The notes under the pieces are model-generated. The model saw only the letters and a program-made list of their open reading frames with translations. It did no database searches and was not told the origin of the DNA. This document shows positions 38,401 through 49,769 of a DNA stretch of 64,000 nucleotides, in pieces. Each line of letters opens with the position of its first letter. Within the stretch, counting starts at the first letter, position 1. The DNA comes from Hyaloperonospora brassicae (Eukaryota; Oomycota; Peronosporomycetes; Peronosporales; Peronosporaceae), in contig CANTFL010000057.1 in the NCBI GenBank assembly GCA_947650285.1, positions 1-64,000 on the forward strand, read 5' to 3'. Both the position numbers and the translations under genes were made by a program.

Positions 38401-41400
38401 CAACCACAAGATTTTAACGTTGAGTCGGGCTTTGCGAGTAGTATTGAAAGAAATGTAAATAATGTATGAACTGCTAAGTGCTAAATAAAGGCTCGCGCTC
38501 AATTTGAGATCATGGGATATATTTCAGGGTCGACTTGTAATGCACACTTACGCTTTAAACACAAACGATGTATTGTTATTGTATTGTATGATAGCTAATT
38601 GATGATCACGCACAGGTTGCTGCGTTCAATAATAACCTCGTAATATGCCCTGTCAAGATCTGTCCCTTTTGCGCTAAAACGACGAGGATAGACCAAGAAA
38701 TTTCTATGACAGCCATTGAAGATCCTAAAAGTTGAATATCAAATTATTGATTTAATATTATTCACGAGGCTACAGCAAATAGGTTCAGAGTCTATGTAAT
38801 CTGATATCGTGGTTGGTGAGAAAACACAATCTCATATTTGCAAGCTTATGTAAAGTGCGATATATCTAGAGGACAGAACAGACGCCTAAGTGAAAATCCC
38901 ATTCCATCTCAACACTGAGCAAAGTGGTTGGCCGTCCGCCACAAAAGGAAGTACACGTTGATACGACTACATTCCGAACTTTTAACAGCGTAGCGGCTTG
39001 CCAAAATGATATTTGTAGTCAATAAGGTCGAATATAATAATTCGTTCAGCAATGTAAAAATAATATTAAGTCCTCCAAATAATAACTGCCTTTGACATAG
39101 TCACGATCTGTTGGTATGCCTGACGATGAGTAATCATAATAAATCGACTGTCATAGTGACAAAAGATTGTGTTGCTTTGTGCCCGTATTCCCTACAAATC
39201 GTCGATCAACTTTGATTAACACAAGCTGCTAAAAATGTGCTGCCTCATATTCGATCAACGCAAGTACAGTCCAAAGATGATGACGACGTGCATCACAACA
39301 TGCAATATAGTAAAGGTTATATTAGTGTAATGGGAAGCGAAGTACATGTTTAAAGATGAACAGTTAGAAGCTTATTGAATTGTGCCGGATTACATAAACT
39401 AGCTTAGTGTCCTTGTAGAATTGACATTTTTCCAAAGATTCTAGCCATGGATCATCTAAACGCATCGATCCGTGAAGGTTCCTTCTTCTTATTCATCAGT
39501 TTGACATCGGTTGACCGCCTTGGATACATCACAAGCGTGTACATGTAATAAAAGTCTGAGCGATGGTCACACTTGTGAGTATGGACTATCACGACCTCAA
39601 GGAAGTTCAATATATACATCATTCACACTAAACATAAGTTATCGATCATCTCTGGCTGAAAGCGCAGCCAGCGCCAAAGGTCTACTGTCCACATTAGTCG
39701 AGTATGCATATACACAATGTCTAAAATCTAGAATACATTTGCGTTTGTCAATGAAACTTGTTGACTAGAAACGGCAGCAAGTTAATTATCTATCGTAAAG
39801 ATATCCCACCGTACAAAACAAATATGTTGCTTCTCAATCACTCACATACGATGCTGACGTAGCATAATAATATAATATTGAGGTAAATAAGTTCTGATAG
39901 AGTCACCGAGACGTTAAAATTTAGTATCCAAGGTGTAAGAAGATGGCAAAATTGATTTTGCATTATGCGTTCGCGTCTTTCTATTCTTTCTATTCTATTC
40001 CTTACGATACAAGCTTTCCAGTAGCCTTTTTATTTCTCTACCTTGGTTTGTAAATACCGTGCAACGAAGCCTCTACATGCATGCCTAAATCTGACATCAT
40101 TTTTTTTCGACCCTGTCAAAGCTCATTAGACTCGCTCGCTCCCCTCATCAATCTTTGGATTCTCCAACAAAACGTTGTGGGGAATGGCTGGGAAATGGTC
40201 GGCGCGTATAACCTCGATACGATCGCGCGTCCAAATCTCACTTTGAAGGTCACTCAATTGAATTACTTAATGCACATGGTCGTTGCGACACCTCGTACTG
40301 GCACTGTCAATACATTCGTGTGATATATCGATAAGTACGATAAAGTCACCGATGTTTTTAATCGCCGATAGTAAATGCTGACGCCGATCAGATTTGCAAG
40401 ATTAGTCAAATGAAATATAGTTTGAGGTGATTCGACCTGAATTTAGGGCTGACACACACCTTAAACCTGGAAATTACCTCATGGTACAACATCTCAATAT
40501 GGATCCAAACTAATTCAAGGATATGCTGCTTATGTTTGTCAAGTGGAAATTGCTCTAAGGACAAATAAACTTGTTCAAGGGTTGATCTCAGATAGTTTTT
40601 AAGTACTTTGCAATGAAGATTAAATACTTCCTTATGAACAAGCATAGTGATCAAAAATTGCGTTGCCGATTGCCAAACTGCGCGCCGTTCATATATATTT
40701 CATTATCAACATAGATCTTGGACTTTATGTGATTTACAATATGGTAGAATTTGTCATGGATTGCATGCAATCGAAAAGTTAAGTGCTATAAAAACACTTA
40801 TATTGACGCCGATGTACAGAGGATTGACCTAAGCATATGTGATTGCCTGATAGTGACGCATTGCCGTTCTCATATATGGTTATGGCTCCAATTGTTTTCA
40901 CGGTAATTTTGAAAGCATGGTCTACCATTCACGGTTGGACTGAGTTTATGGTGACGATGAGGGTTAAATCCGTGCATAAGTTTAACACGCATGCATCTTA
41001 CTCCTTCGAGGACTTGTATTATTCGAATTTATTTCCTTACGATAATGCGACTTTTCATTATTTTGAGAAAATACTATACCAAGCTCGAGCCGACTGGCTC
41101 GTGCGATGAATTTGACGCCGACGCGAAGGATACTGATGGGTATCGTACCATCCTCGAAGAGGAATAAGTATGGTAGATATACAGGCATGAATCTTACACC
41201 CTTCCAGAAATTATTGAGTACTTTATAGCGTTAAAACATATTTGGCCCATTTTCGATGTAGTCCACCTTTTCTACAAAATATACCATTGATATAACATGT
41301 AGATTGTACGCATTTAGGTATTGCCAGACTAAAATTATCATAAAATATTCACTTTAAATGCTTCAGAAACAAAAATATCGGAAGAAAATTCCTTCTCGAT

Positions 41401-43123
41401 ACTTGTGGTCACGAATCAAGTCCGAAGTCTTTTTTGATACACAACTGTAAGCCAGTTTCGATATCATTGATCGATGTATGAGCTCTTTTGGGTGGAACGG
41501 TCTCACAATTTGATCTTATACGTATCTTTTGATAGCACTTGTTATCTATAATTGTTTGTGCCGTTTTAAATGCACATTGCTTATTTAAATTGGCGAGGCG
41601 TGTACCACTTTCGACGAGTGTGATAGCGTCGTTTAGAAATTATTTTACGATAAGATTGATCAGGTGGAGTCGGCCTCTCTCTCCTGTATCTCATTCATAG
41701 GCGAGTAGATGAGTGTAGGAATTATGAAACGCCAAAGATCTTTTACTAGTTGTTGATGATATAAGAGGCAAAGAAGAGTTATGCTATTCGTGCTGAGATT
41801 ATATATCATCAAAATACATGCAAAGAAGTATCCTTGTGATTTTCAGATGATGTACTTGTTGTTGTCGAAATGTGCGGTCACTTTTCTCGGTCGCAAAAAT
41901 CAACATTAATAGATGCAAATTGAACTGAACCTAATATTCATATATCGTTGTGATTTCGTTTAAAAAATTATTGCGTAGCATAAAAGCAGATAATTTCACA
42001 TGCGCGATCGCATAGTTTCCAAATCGAGTATAATTGATTACCACCAATAATATTACGACGACGGTAGTGTAATTGGTATCAGCGTCTTAAATCAACGCTT
42101 GACGATCAACACGTGATATAAAGCGGTCCTTACTTACTTGCCGTGAATTTCATCGTTTGCCACGCGAGACAAGTGTACAATAATAAGAAATGCGGTATGG
42201 CTGACCAAACTTTCTTGTCTACATGTACGTTCAACTACTAACGACTAAATATCAAAAACTATTTTTCGATGCTTTTAGAGACTGTGTAGACGCTTATTCA
42301 CTGGCGGAATTAACCCAAAATTATTAAAGCATAAGTGTATGATATTTATGATGACATGCTGTAGCACTAATGTCGTGAACTATGATAGTCGATCTATCTG
42401 TAACAAAGCAACCAAGTATAAACATGTTAACTATGAGACAGCGCCTTTTAATTGAGGTTCAAATGTCCATGAGATTACCTACCATAGAATATATATAGTA
42501 GTAATGCGAAAAACTAAAATATTACCGATTAATAATGTTGCGATCATTTGATCGAATAGACGATGCAATGTTCCTTTGTAATCTTACCCGTATCTGAAAT
42601 CCAACGATTGTATCGAAGATGTAATAAGACATGTGCGATGACTGTAAGATGGCAGTGGTATGAGTAGCATTCGAATTATACATGTCGTCCATCGTTGTGG
42701 AGTTTGCAGTATCGATTGGCCTTATTGAAAGCAGGGGTTCAATGATGTTCTACGCGCATCGAGAAATTGGTATACAAAACGTCTGTACGTTATAATGTTC
42801 ACTGATTCAATTGTCGTTACGATTCTACCAAAACAGTGTTGTCGTAATAAAAGGCAGAAATATAGACCAGAAAACGACGAATATTGAGACGTGTGTAGGT
42901 TTAGGCGCGGGATAGGTGATAAATGGGGTCTTTGATTCTGTTAAGGCTTACATTCGGATGTGAGACTATAGGTCTGGTTTCTCGGATCGAGCAATCGAGG
43001 CAAAACTACTCGAAACTGTTTGGACGAGTAAGAAAATGGTAAGACCAACACGATTTATGCGTGTTATCGATATAAATATCTACGTGGGCACAGTTAGTCT
43101 AATTAATAACAAACCTATATGCT
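32421..43123. other. AT-rich gene desert of about 10.7 kb
   Basis: No gene supported. Open frames are short and rich in Ile, Tyr and Asn, as expected from chance in AT-rich DNA. At 36282-36488 the minus strand gives HDVAIAKFSGGISINRF, similar to the trace near 9200-9300. It is probably old, heavily mutated transposon sequence. No tRNA or other RNA gene was recognised. Confidence 0.5.
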
Positions 43124-43132
43124 CTTATTTAA
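43124..43132. repeat. 9-bp target-site duplication, left
   Basis: CTTATTTAA, identical to 44720-44728 on the other side of the inverted-repeat element. Nine bases is the size made by Mutator-like transposases. Confidence 0.85.
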
Positions 43133-43446
43133 GAGTAAATCTCAAAACCAGTACCACAAATGTACAAAAGTCCCAAAACCAGTAATATACTTAACTCAAG
43201 TATAAAAAAACACACTAAATAATGTTAGCCACATAATACTTAACTGCAACATGGAATAAGAAACTTCTTGATTGCTAGGAAGAGGCGAGACGGCAACAAA
43301 TAAAACAGACATGACAGCAAGTGAGGCAGCAAGTGAGACAACAAGTGAGTTAAAAAATATACATGTTTGGCACTTGTGTGCCCAATGCTAACATACTATC
43401 TATCTACCAGCTCCTATCGCGCCTCTGATGAATCGTCATGTTTTGC
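43133..43446 (+). repeat. MULE terminal inverted repeat, left
   Basis: Reverse complement of 44406-44719 with few differences (for example the run of A near 43205 and a GTTAGCC block). It contains a triple GCAAGTGAG-type microrepeat near 43315-43350. Confidence 0.9.
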
Positions 43447-43555
43447 AGCCTTAATTAAGGTTGGCATGATACTGTTAAAATATTGATGGAAGCATCTGGC
43501 GAGATGCCTCCGGGAATACGCGCGGGTGAAGGCAGTGGGCCCATTCCAAAGAGTT

Positions 43556-43684
43556 ATGCGTTTATCTTTGGCTGTTGCTTTTTTTTCGGCTCTAGTGGTG
43601 TCATTGGCTGCTGCTGATGGTGCTCGGGTGGCGACAGTGGCTACTAAAACGCAAAAGGGTCTTGTGGAGCTGCGGGCGCGCTAA
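43556..43684 (+). CDS. Small secreted-protein-like ORF (42 residues) inside the MULE
   Basis: An ATG opens a 42-codon frame beginning MRLSLAVAFFSALVVSLAAA followed by DGARVATV and ending LVELRAR. This is a textbook signal peptide: a positive n-region, a hydrophobic core of about 15 residues and an Ala-rich cleavage site. The mature part would be only some 22 residues. It may be the first exon or 5' part of a secreted-protein gene captured by the element. There is no RXLR or LFLAK motif. Its stop overlaps the stop of the minus-strand frame at 43681. Confidence 0.35.
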   Translation: MRLSLAVAFFSALVVSLAAADGARVATVATKTQKGLVELRAR

Positions 43685-44390
43685 TTGAGACCTTGAGCAG
43701 AACCATTTTGACATTCGCGCAAAGTTGTTGCTATTGCGGTGCTTAATACGTCGAGGCTTAAGCTGGAGGAGTCTGCTGCTGCTGGTAGTCGCTTCGGCTC
43801 AATGCACGACGCGTGAAAGTACGACTTGCTCGACAAGTAGCAGTAATCGTGTAACGTGCGTTCGGCTCGACGCGTCGAGCCCCAGGCATTGAGCCTGTGC
43901 CCCGGGAATGCCACCAAAGATAGCCGAAGTAAACATCTGCCGCTTGTCGACAGTTTCATTCGCTTCGTCATCACTCGAAGGCTCGTTGTTTTCGTAGTTG
44001 CTTGGTCTAGAGTACTCTTGCTGCGGTGTTGTTGGGAAGATTGATTAGGGTACGTTCTGGCCGCCTATCGCGACACAAGGTGAGTGCGTACTGTAGCCAA
44101 CTTGTCCCATGTATATGACGTGGCTACCTTGTTTGACATTGAGCGGGCCAGTGCCCACAGGTATGTTAGATCCCGTCGGAGCAGGTGTTATCTTTCGGGC
44201 GTGGTCAGACCCGCAGGGCCCCATACGTTCTTGACAATCTCGCGCTTTATAGCACCGAAGCCTCCAATAGGGTCTGGATAAGTAAAACCGCCGAGTCCAG
44301 GCGCACCGCCCTGACCACCGTTGCCACCCGAGTTGTTGAGTCCGAACAATCCTTGCTGGTCCACAAGTGAATCTTGGTCAAATGCGGAAT
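43681..44390 (-). pseudogene. Captured gene fragments on the minus strand of the MULE
   Basis: Several gene-like stretches in different frames. Near 44205-44388 a 62-codon piece reads LVDQQGLFGLNNSGGNGGQG and continues Gly/Pro-rich. Near 44045-44195 a piece reads LNVKQGSHVIYMGQVGYSTH. Near 43880-44040 an acidic piece reads EPSSDDEANETVDKRQM. At 43681-43974 a 97-codon frame reads YLSSKSYFHASCIEPKRL. The family is not recognised; Gly-rich secreted or adhesive proteins are a guess. Frameshifts or unrecognised introns separate the pieces. Confidence 0.4.
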
Positions 44391-44405
44391 TTTAGGCGTC
44401 TATCG

Positions 44406-44719
44406 CCTCAAAACATGACGATTCATTTGAGGCACAATGGGAGCTGGTAGATAGGTAGTATGTTAGCATTGGGCACACAAGGGCCAAAAATGTATATTTT
44501 TAACTCACTTGTTGTCTCACTTGCTGCCTCACTTGCTGTCATGTCTGTTTTATTTGCTGCCGTCTCACCTCTTCCTAGCAATCAAGAAGTTTCTTATTCC
44601 ATGTTGCAGTTAAGTATAATGTGGCTAACACTATTTAGTGTGTTTTTTATACTTGAGTTGATTATATTACTGGTTTTGGGACTTTTGTACATTTGTGGTA
44701 CTGGTTTTGAGATTTACTC
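44406..44719 (-). repeat. MULE terminal inverted repeat, right
   Basis: Complements 43133-43446. An open frame of 91 codons at 44460-44735 lies within it and is hydrophobic, but its counterpart in the left arm is not kept open, so it is unlikely to be a gene. Confidence 0.9.
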
Positions 44720-44728
44720 CTTATTTAA
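44720..44728. repeat. 9-bp target-site duplication, right
   Basis: CTTATTTAA, exact copy of 43124-43132. Confidence 0.85.
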
Positions 44729-46299
44729 CCCGTAAGCTTTTCACATTTTTTTGCGTAGTTGCTCTAACCTATTTTTAAACAAAAGTACTTACTGAGTGCT
44801 CGAGATTTTAACCCTCTGCTGATACTTTTAACAGGCTATAGGATCAATCCCGATGTCCTTTGTCCAACATTGTTCGCGTAAGACCTTCTTGGTTTGTTAA
44901 ATGGAGACAAATGAGCGGTTGTGAGCCACTTTGTACGTACCTTGTTCTCGGTCAAGTCTTCATGACACGTGGTCGATTGGGAGGCAATGCTAACTCTTCA
45001 CGGAATAGCGCGAGACGAACGATTTATACAGTGCAAGCAAATAACATTCTGCCTGAAGTTGCTACACTTAACATAAATATGATAACGAGGATGATAATTT
45101 TGGAGAAGCGTGGGTTCTGCTGACGTGTTCGTACACACTAAATGGCGGTTTGCAGAAAAATGGACGCATCTCCCCACATCGACGGATCTCCTGCATGGAT
45201 ATGGCGGAATAGACAATGTAATACAAGATTGGAGTGAATCTTTTGACCAAACGTAAAGCTTAGCAGCATTGGCGACAAGTTGGAATACGATAGCGTGGTA
45301 CTATGATTGTTTCTAGGAGATACGATAGTGTCGTGCTAGACTTTGAGATGAGCAGCGTAGAAGTGCGATAGCGAGATGTCGTAGGAGTGCTACAATGAGA
45401 ACGACAAGATGCTCGACGAGAAGTAGTATTTGTATATGATGGAGACGCGTTTGCTACGTAATGGCCATATTTTTGTTCGCCAATCCACGTACTGCGGAGA
45501 AGCGTAACACACGGTGAGAAGTACTTGTACAAGCAGAAGAATATATAACAGAACATAAGACACAGCGAACCTGTCCGTAGAAGCGGGTCACCACTGTACA
45601 ATGTCGAAGTGATATAAACATCGATTGGGTGTCACTTGTCGTTTTGCTGTAGAGTGGACTCTCGACGGGTAAGAACATTCCAGGTATGGTATGCGGTTGG
45701 CAGTGGTGCCACGCAATACATCTGCAACGATGAGAACAAGATCACGAGCCTCAACAAGAGAAACGTATATATATGTCCCTAACAGTTGTATCCTACTGCA
45801 ATTAAGGTTGTGGAAATTATCGTGGAAGGTGTGGTCTGGATTATGGAGCTAAATGGACATCGTATAAGGATGCAATGTTATGCCAATCGCAAGCTAAAAT
45901 GCTTTTGTGTCATAGATTAACCAAAGTGGCCAATAAATAGGTTGTACGTGATCTATAGACGAATCCAGCACTGCCTAACCGAATTCATCGACGTATATAA
46001 AAAGTTTATCCGAATAAATCGCTTTCCAAAAACTCCACCGATGGCATTTACAATGATCCGAAAACACTGCCTCTGAATGCGTCAGAGTTCGTCGATACGC
46101 TAAGCAGCGAACGACGCATTCGAATCGTTTCCGTGTATATAACTTCCACACCAGATGTCCTTCTTCTTCAAGCACAGCTGCTACAAATGCTCCTCGAGAA
46201 GACGCAGCAACAGAATATTTGACTTCGATTATAGCGATGTCTGCATACGATTTGTCACTTCTCTCTCTCTAAATTACACTGTAGATACAAAAGCGAGGC
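44729..46299. other. Unassigned sequence between the MULE and the LTR cluster
   Basis: Open frames up to 113 codons (45260-45601 minus) without motifs. No gene supported. Confidence 0.5.
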
Positions 46300-46980
46300 T
46301 GTAACGGAGTAGCCCGTTACATGAAATAGTCATTATGAAGAAAATGGCAATAATGAATATTACGTTAATAATTATTTTACAACAATATCACTAAGCATAG
46401 TGATATTGTTGAGATGACCGAAGGGTCTACTCATTGGTTGATATTGACATGATGTCAACCCACCAATCGTTGCTAGATGCGCGCAATGTGTGGTGAGTAG
46501 ACGTCATCATACGTTTACTTAGATCTATATAATTCAGTCAGGACGAACAAGAGAAACAAGAGTGATAGGACTTAATTGTATCAAATAACAGTTTTACTTT
46601 TTCCACGGCTAGAGTCGTTAAATTAGTCGCTTTCCTTCCTCTGTATCAGTGTAATACATAGCAGGACACTAACCTTCACTGTTCTCAGTGAAAGCTAACT
46701 CCGTTGGTTGGCTTGGTGAGGTATGTTCGGGTACGCGAACGACCCACTATATCCGGTATATTCCAACCATGGTTTTTGTATGGTAGTGGCAAAAAATTTC
46801 ATCTGCTGTGGGAATCATACAGCGTTTGTCACTCTCAGGGATAATTGTGCACATTGTGGGAACTGAACCGGCAGTCGTCATCTTTAAGGTTTACCTACTG
46901 CGCCACTACTTTAGGGAACCACCCCTAAAAGTTAACTGCGTACGGGTAGACCAGTACGTGATTGTCGGTGCCCCGTTACA
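46300..46980 (+). repeat. Solo LTR (TGTAAC family, long variant) with 5-bp target duplication
   Basis: Starts TGTAACGGAGTAGCCCGTTACA and ends GGTGCCCCGTTACA. Flanked by GAGGC at 46295-46299 and 46981-46985. At 681 bp it is about 290 bp longer than the related copy at 47763; the extra sequence lies in the right half and includes several short hairpins. No internal region follows, so it is a solo LTR left by recombination. Confidence 0.85.
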
Positions 46981-47068
46981 GAGGCGATCAGAGGAATTGG
47001 TCTCTCAGAGAAAAATACGCTATTCTCATACACACAGAACGGTTTGTGCTAGAAGCGCTCTGGAAAAC

Positions 47069-47605
47069 TGTAGCGGATCTACACAGCTCTTTAAATTGGA
47101 GGAAGACTTTAACGCTCGATGAGCAAATTAAGGTTCAGAGGACCCGACTCAAAGAGTCAACAAGCTCAGAGAGCTAAGATTTGGTTCAAATAACCCGACT
47201 CAAAGAGTCAACAAGCTCAGAGAGCTTACGGTCCCTGTTCCAGGGGGACCTAACGATTCAAAGAATCAAACGCACAGAGTGAACAAGTAGTAGCTGCCTT
47301 AACAAGGCGTTGCTATCTCCTTAACGATCACAAGACGGCTTAAAGAGGCACGCGTCTTTTGTTGATCAAAATGGGAACTGAATTTTATTTCTTCTTTTAA
47401 CCTAAAAGAACACCTTAGAACAAAGTAATTAACCTACTCGCTAACGTCCTAAATAAACCTCTCAAAAGATCTCGAAGTCAATGGTTGACAGACATCAGTC
47501 TTCAACAATCGATACTGTGCTCTAATATTAATTTATAAGGGAATCCTATTCCTTGTGTGCACCACACCTATTGTCGACTACCAGTCGACGTCAAACCCTG
47601 TTACA
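47069..47605 (-). repeat. Solo LTR of the gypsy element family, minus orientation, with 5-bp target duplication
   Basis: The plus-strand text starts TGTAGCGGATCTACACAGCT and ends AACCCTGTTACA, the reverse complement of the LTR of the full-length element. Exact duplication AAAAC at 47064-47068 and 47606-47610. At 537 bp it is longer than the 477-bp LTRs, partly through a tandem duplication of a block with 'actcaaagagtcaacaagct' near 47145-47225. Confidence 0.88.
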
Positions 47606-47762
47606 AAAACTAACGATAACGTGTAGTTGCTTTGATCCAAAATGCCACGTTTGGAGATTTTGCTGCTCGTCCGCTGTAACAACAGAGTAGCACTGATAAG
47701 GCAACATTGATTTGCATCACGCTTCTTTCATCTATCGTACTAATGAGCGAAATGTCCAGAAG

Positions 47763-48153
47763 TGTAACGGGGCAGCCCGTTACATGGAATTGTTACTTAA
47801 AGGAAAGTGACAATAAAGAATATAAAGTTGAATATGCTTTGAACAATATCACCGAAGTGGTGATATTGAAGGGTCGACCAAAGGGTCTGTTCATTGGTTG
47901 ATATCTTGATGATATCAACCCACCAATCGCCGCAAGACGCGCGCAATGAGTGGTGACGAGACGTCACCATACACTCAGTTATATTATCATAATTAAGTTA
48001 AGTCAAACAGAGAGACAGTAGTTAAAAGACTTAATTATATTAATATAAAGGTTTTACTTTTACCTTACCTACCGCTTCCTCGCTTGCCTTGTGTACGTCT
48101 GTCGGTGCACGATACCCTTGCGTTAAGTTCACGTAAGGGTGTGCCCCGTTACA
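47763..48153 (+). repeat. Solo LTR (TGTAAC family) with 5-bp target duplication
   Basis: 391 bp from TGTAACGGGGCAGCCCG to GTGTGCCCCGTTACA. Exact duplication AGAAG at 47758-47762 and 48154-48158. It has the same block order as the copies at 16496, 26824 and 46300. Confidence 0.9.
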
Positions 48154-48189
48154 AGAAGTGAATGATAGCTTTCTAGGCTCAGCGGTAGA

Positions 48190-48666
48190 TGTAACGGGGT
48201 TACACGTCGGCTGGTAGTCGACGATAGGTGTGGTGCACACAAGAGAGGGGGGTTACCCTATAAAGTAATTTTAGAACACAGTGAGTGTATCAATTGTTGA
48301 AAACTGATGTCTATCATCAATTGATTGCGAGATCTTTTAAGAGGTTATTTAGGGAAGGTTAAATACGTTGTTCTAAGGTGTTCTTTTAGGTTAATCAAAG
48401 AAACAAAAATTCAGTTCCCCTTTTGATCAGTAAGAGACACGTGCCTTACGAGGCGTCTTTGATCGATGGGAGCTAGCAATACCTGTGAAGGTAGCTACTC
48501 CTGAGCACTCTGTGCTGTGATTCTTTTGGATCGTTTGGTCCCTTAGGAACGGGGACCGTAAGCTCTCTGAGCTTGTTGACTCTCTGAGTCGGGTTCGTAG
48601 AACCAAAGTTGCTCGTAAGAGCGTAAAGTCTTCCTCTGACTTAAGGAGCTGTGTAGATCCGCTACA
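48190..48666 (+). repeat. 5' LTR of the gypsy element
   Basis: 477 bp, TGTAACGGGGTTACACG to GTAGATCCGCTACA. Differs from the 3' LTR at about six positions, five of them transitions. Confidence 0.95.
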
Positions 48667-48668
48667 CT

Positions 48669-48686
48669 TGGTAGCACTCGTAGTCA
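48669..48686 (+). other. Candidate primer-binding site
   Basis: TGGTAGCACTCGTAGTCA starts two bases after the 5' LTR. TGG pairs with the CCA end of a tRNA, the normal minus-strand primer. Which tRNA cannot be decided without the host tRNA set. Confidence 0.55.
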
Positions 48687-48724
48687 ATCTACGCCTGAGT
48701 CGTTACGACTGATCCTCTGTGAGG

Positions 48725-49758
48725 ATGGAGCAATCCACACCCCTCTCTGAGGCCCAAAAGGTCGCGCTTGATAAGCTGACCGCGGCCGTAGGCCCTGAGT
48801 ACGTGGAGCTTCTCGCTGCACAAGGTCCCGATGTGCTCAACGCACGAGTAGAGACCTTCATGCAGTATGAAACGGCCCTGTTGGGCCAGGTTCAAAACCA
48901 AGTAGCGTCGGCTATGCCGACACGCTATGTGGCTATGCCACCAGAAGAGGCTAAGCCTCGTCCCCTTCGGGTGGACGTTAAATGTTACTCCGGGAAGGAG
49001 GGGGGAAACCTTACCCTCTGGATCCGTGAGATTGAGATGGCCATGGACTCTGGTCTCATCTCACTTGAGAACCAGCGGGTCTCGTTGGCTATCTCTAAGC
49101 TCGATGGTAGAGCGAGAGAGTGGGCTTTGACGTGTGGCAGTCGGTCAACTTGGCGTTTCCCACGTGGAATTCGCTTAAGTTGGACCTCTTTCTAGTTTTC
49201 TCGCCGCCTAACCAGGCATATCGCGTGCGCTCACGCTTCTTGTCTGCCCGTCAGGGTAAGAACGAGTTAACGGACTATGTCCAGGAGTTGAAAACTCTGA
49301 TGGCTGCCATGAAGTCCGACCCTCTCCCTGATACCGTCTACGTGAAAGTCTTCATGGAAGGTCTTCGCACTGGCATTTCCAGGACCGAGGTCTTTCGAGT
49401 CCATCCCTCGACTTTTGAGGAGGCTGTGAGCATCGCTCAGAATGCTGAGCATAACTTTAAGTCAGCCAGACTTGGTTGGAATGGGTACAACCCAAGCTAT
49501 GCGAGGGCAACCTCAGCAAGTAGCTCAGCTTACTGTAAGCCCGAACCGATGGATCTCAGCAACGCTGAAGATGAAGGTGAAGCTGAGCTTCATGTTGCCG
49601 AGCAACGACAGGAGGTGAGACGCTGTTACATGTGCGGAAGCACTAAACATCTACGTCCCACTTGTCCTTTGCGTAAGCAACGAACGACTCCTACGGGTCA
49701 AAACCCCAGCCTCAACCAGAAACTTGGTATGGCACGGGGAAACGTCGACACCCAGTAG
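48725..49758 (+). pseudogene. Gypsy gag with one frameshift
   Basis: Begins at the ATG at 48725 (MEQSTPLSEAQ). The capsid-like region includes YSGKEGGNLTLWIREIEMAM and KLDGRAREWAL. Then a one-base shift near 49135-49145 moves the rest into another frame, which continues with FPTWNSLKLDLF and YRVRSRFLSARQGKNELTDY (retrotransposon gag family). The end carries a CCHC zinc knuckle, CYMCGSTKHLRPTC, for RNA binding, followed by a basic tail. The TAG at 49756-49758 ends gag, and pol follows in a different frame. The intact protein would be about 345 residues. Confidence 0.88.
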
Positions 49759-49769
49759 GCGCGGGGCGG

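Larger units (their letters stand above)
43133..44719. mobile_element. Mutator-like (Pack-MULE-type) element
   Basis: A 1587-bp element bounded by terminal inverted repeats of about 314 bp each (43133-43446, 44406-44719), starting GAGTAAATCTCAAAACC and ending with the complement. An exact 9-bp duplication (CTTATTTAA) flanks it. Long inverted repeats plus a 9-bp duplication are diagnostic of MULEs. The 959-bp interior has no transposase, so the element is non-autonomous. The interior is much richer in GC than its surroundings and contains gene-like pieces on both strands, as in Pack-MULEs that carry captured host DNA. The arms differ at only a few bases, so insertion is fairly recent. Confidence 0.85.

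Noticed and set aside
42060..42130. tRNA-like stretch (GGTAGTGTAATTGGTATCAGCG)
   Set aside because: The D-arm resemblance is superficial; no T-arm GGTTCRANTCC and no acceptor stem pairing could be found.
44460..44735. 91-codon hydrophobic frame in the right MULE arm
   Set aside because: It lies entirely in the inverted repeat and is probably a chance frame; the equivalent in the other arm is disrupted.
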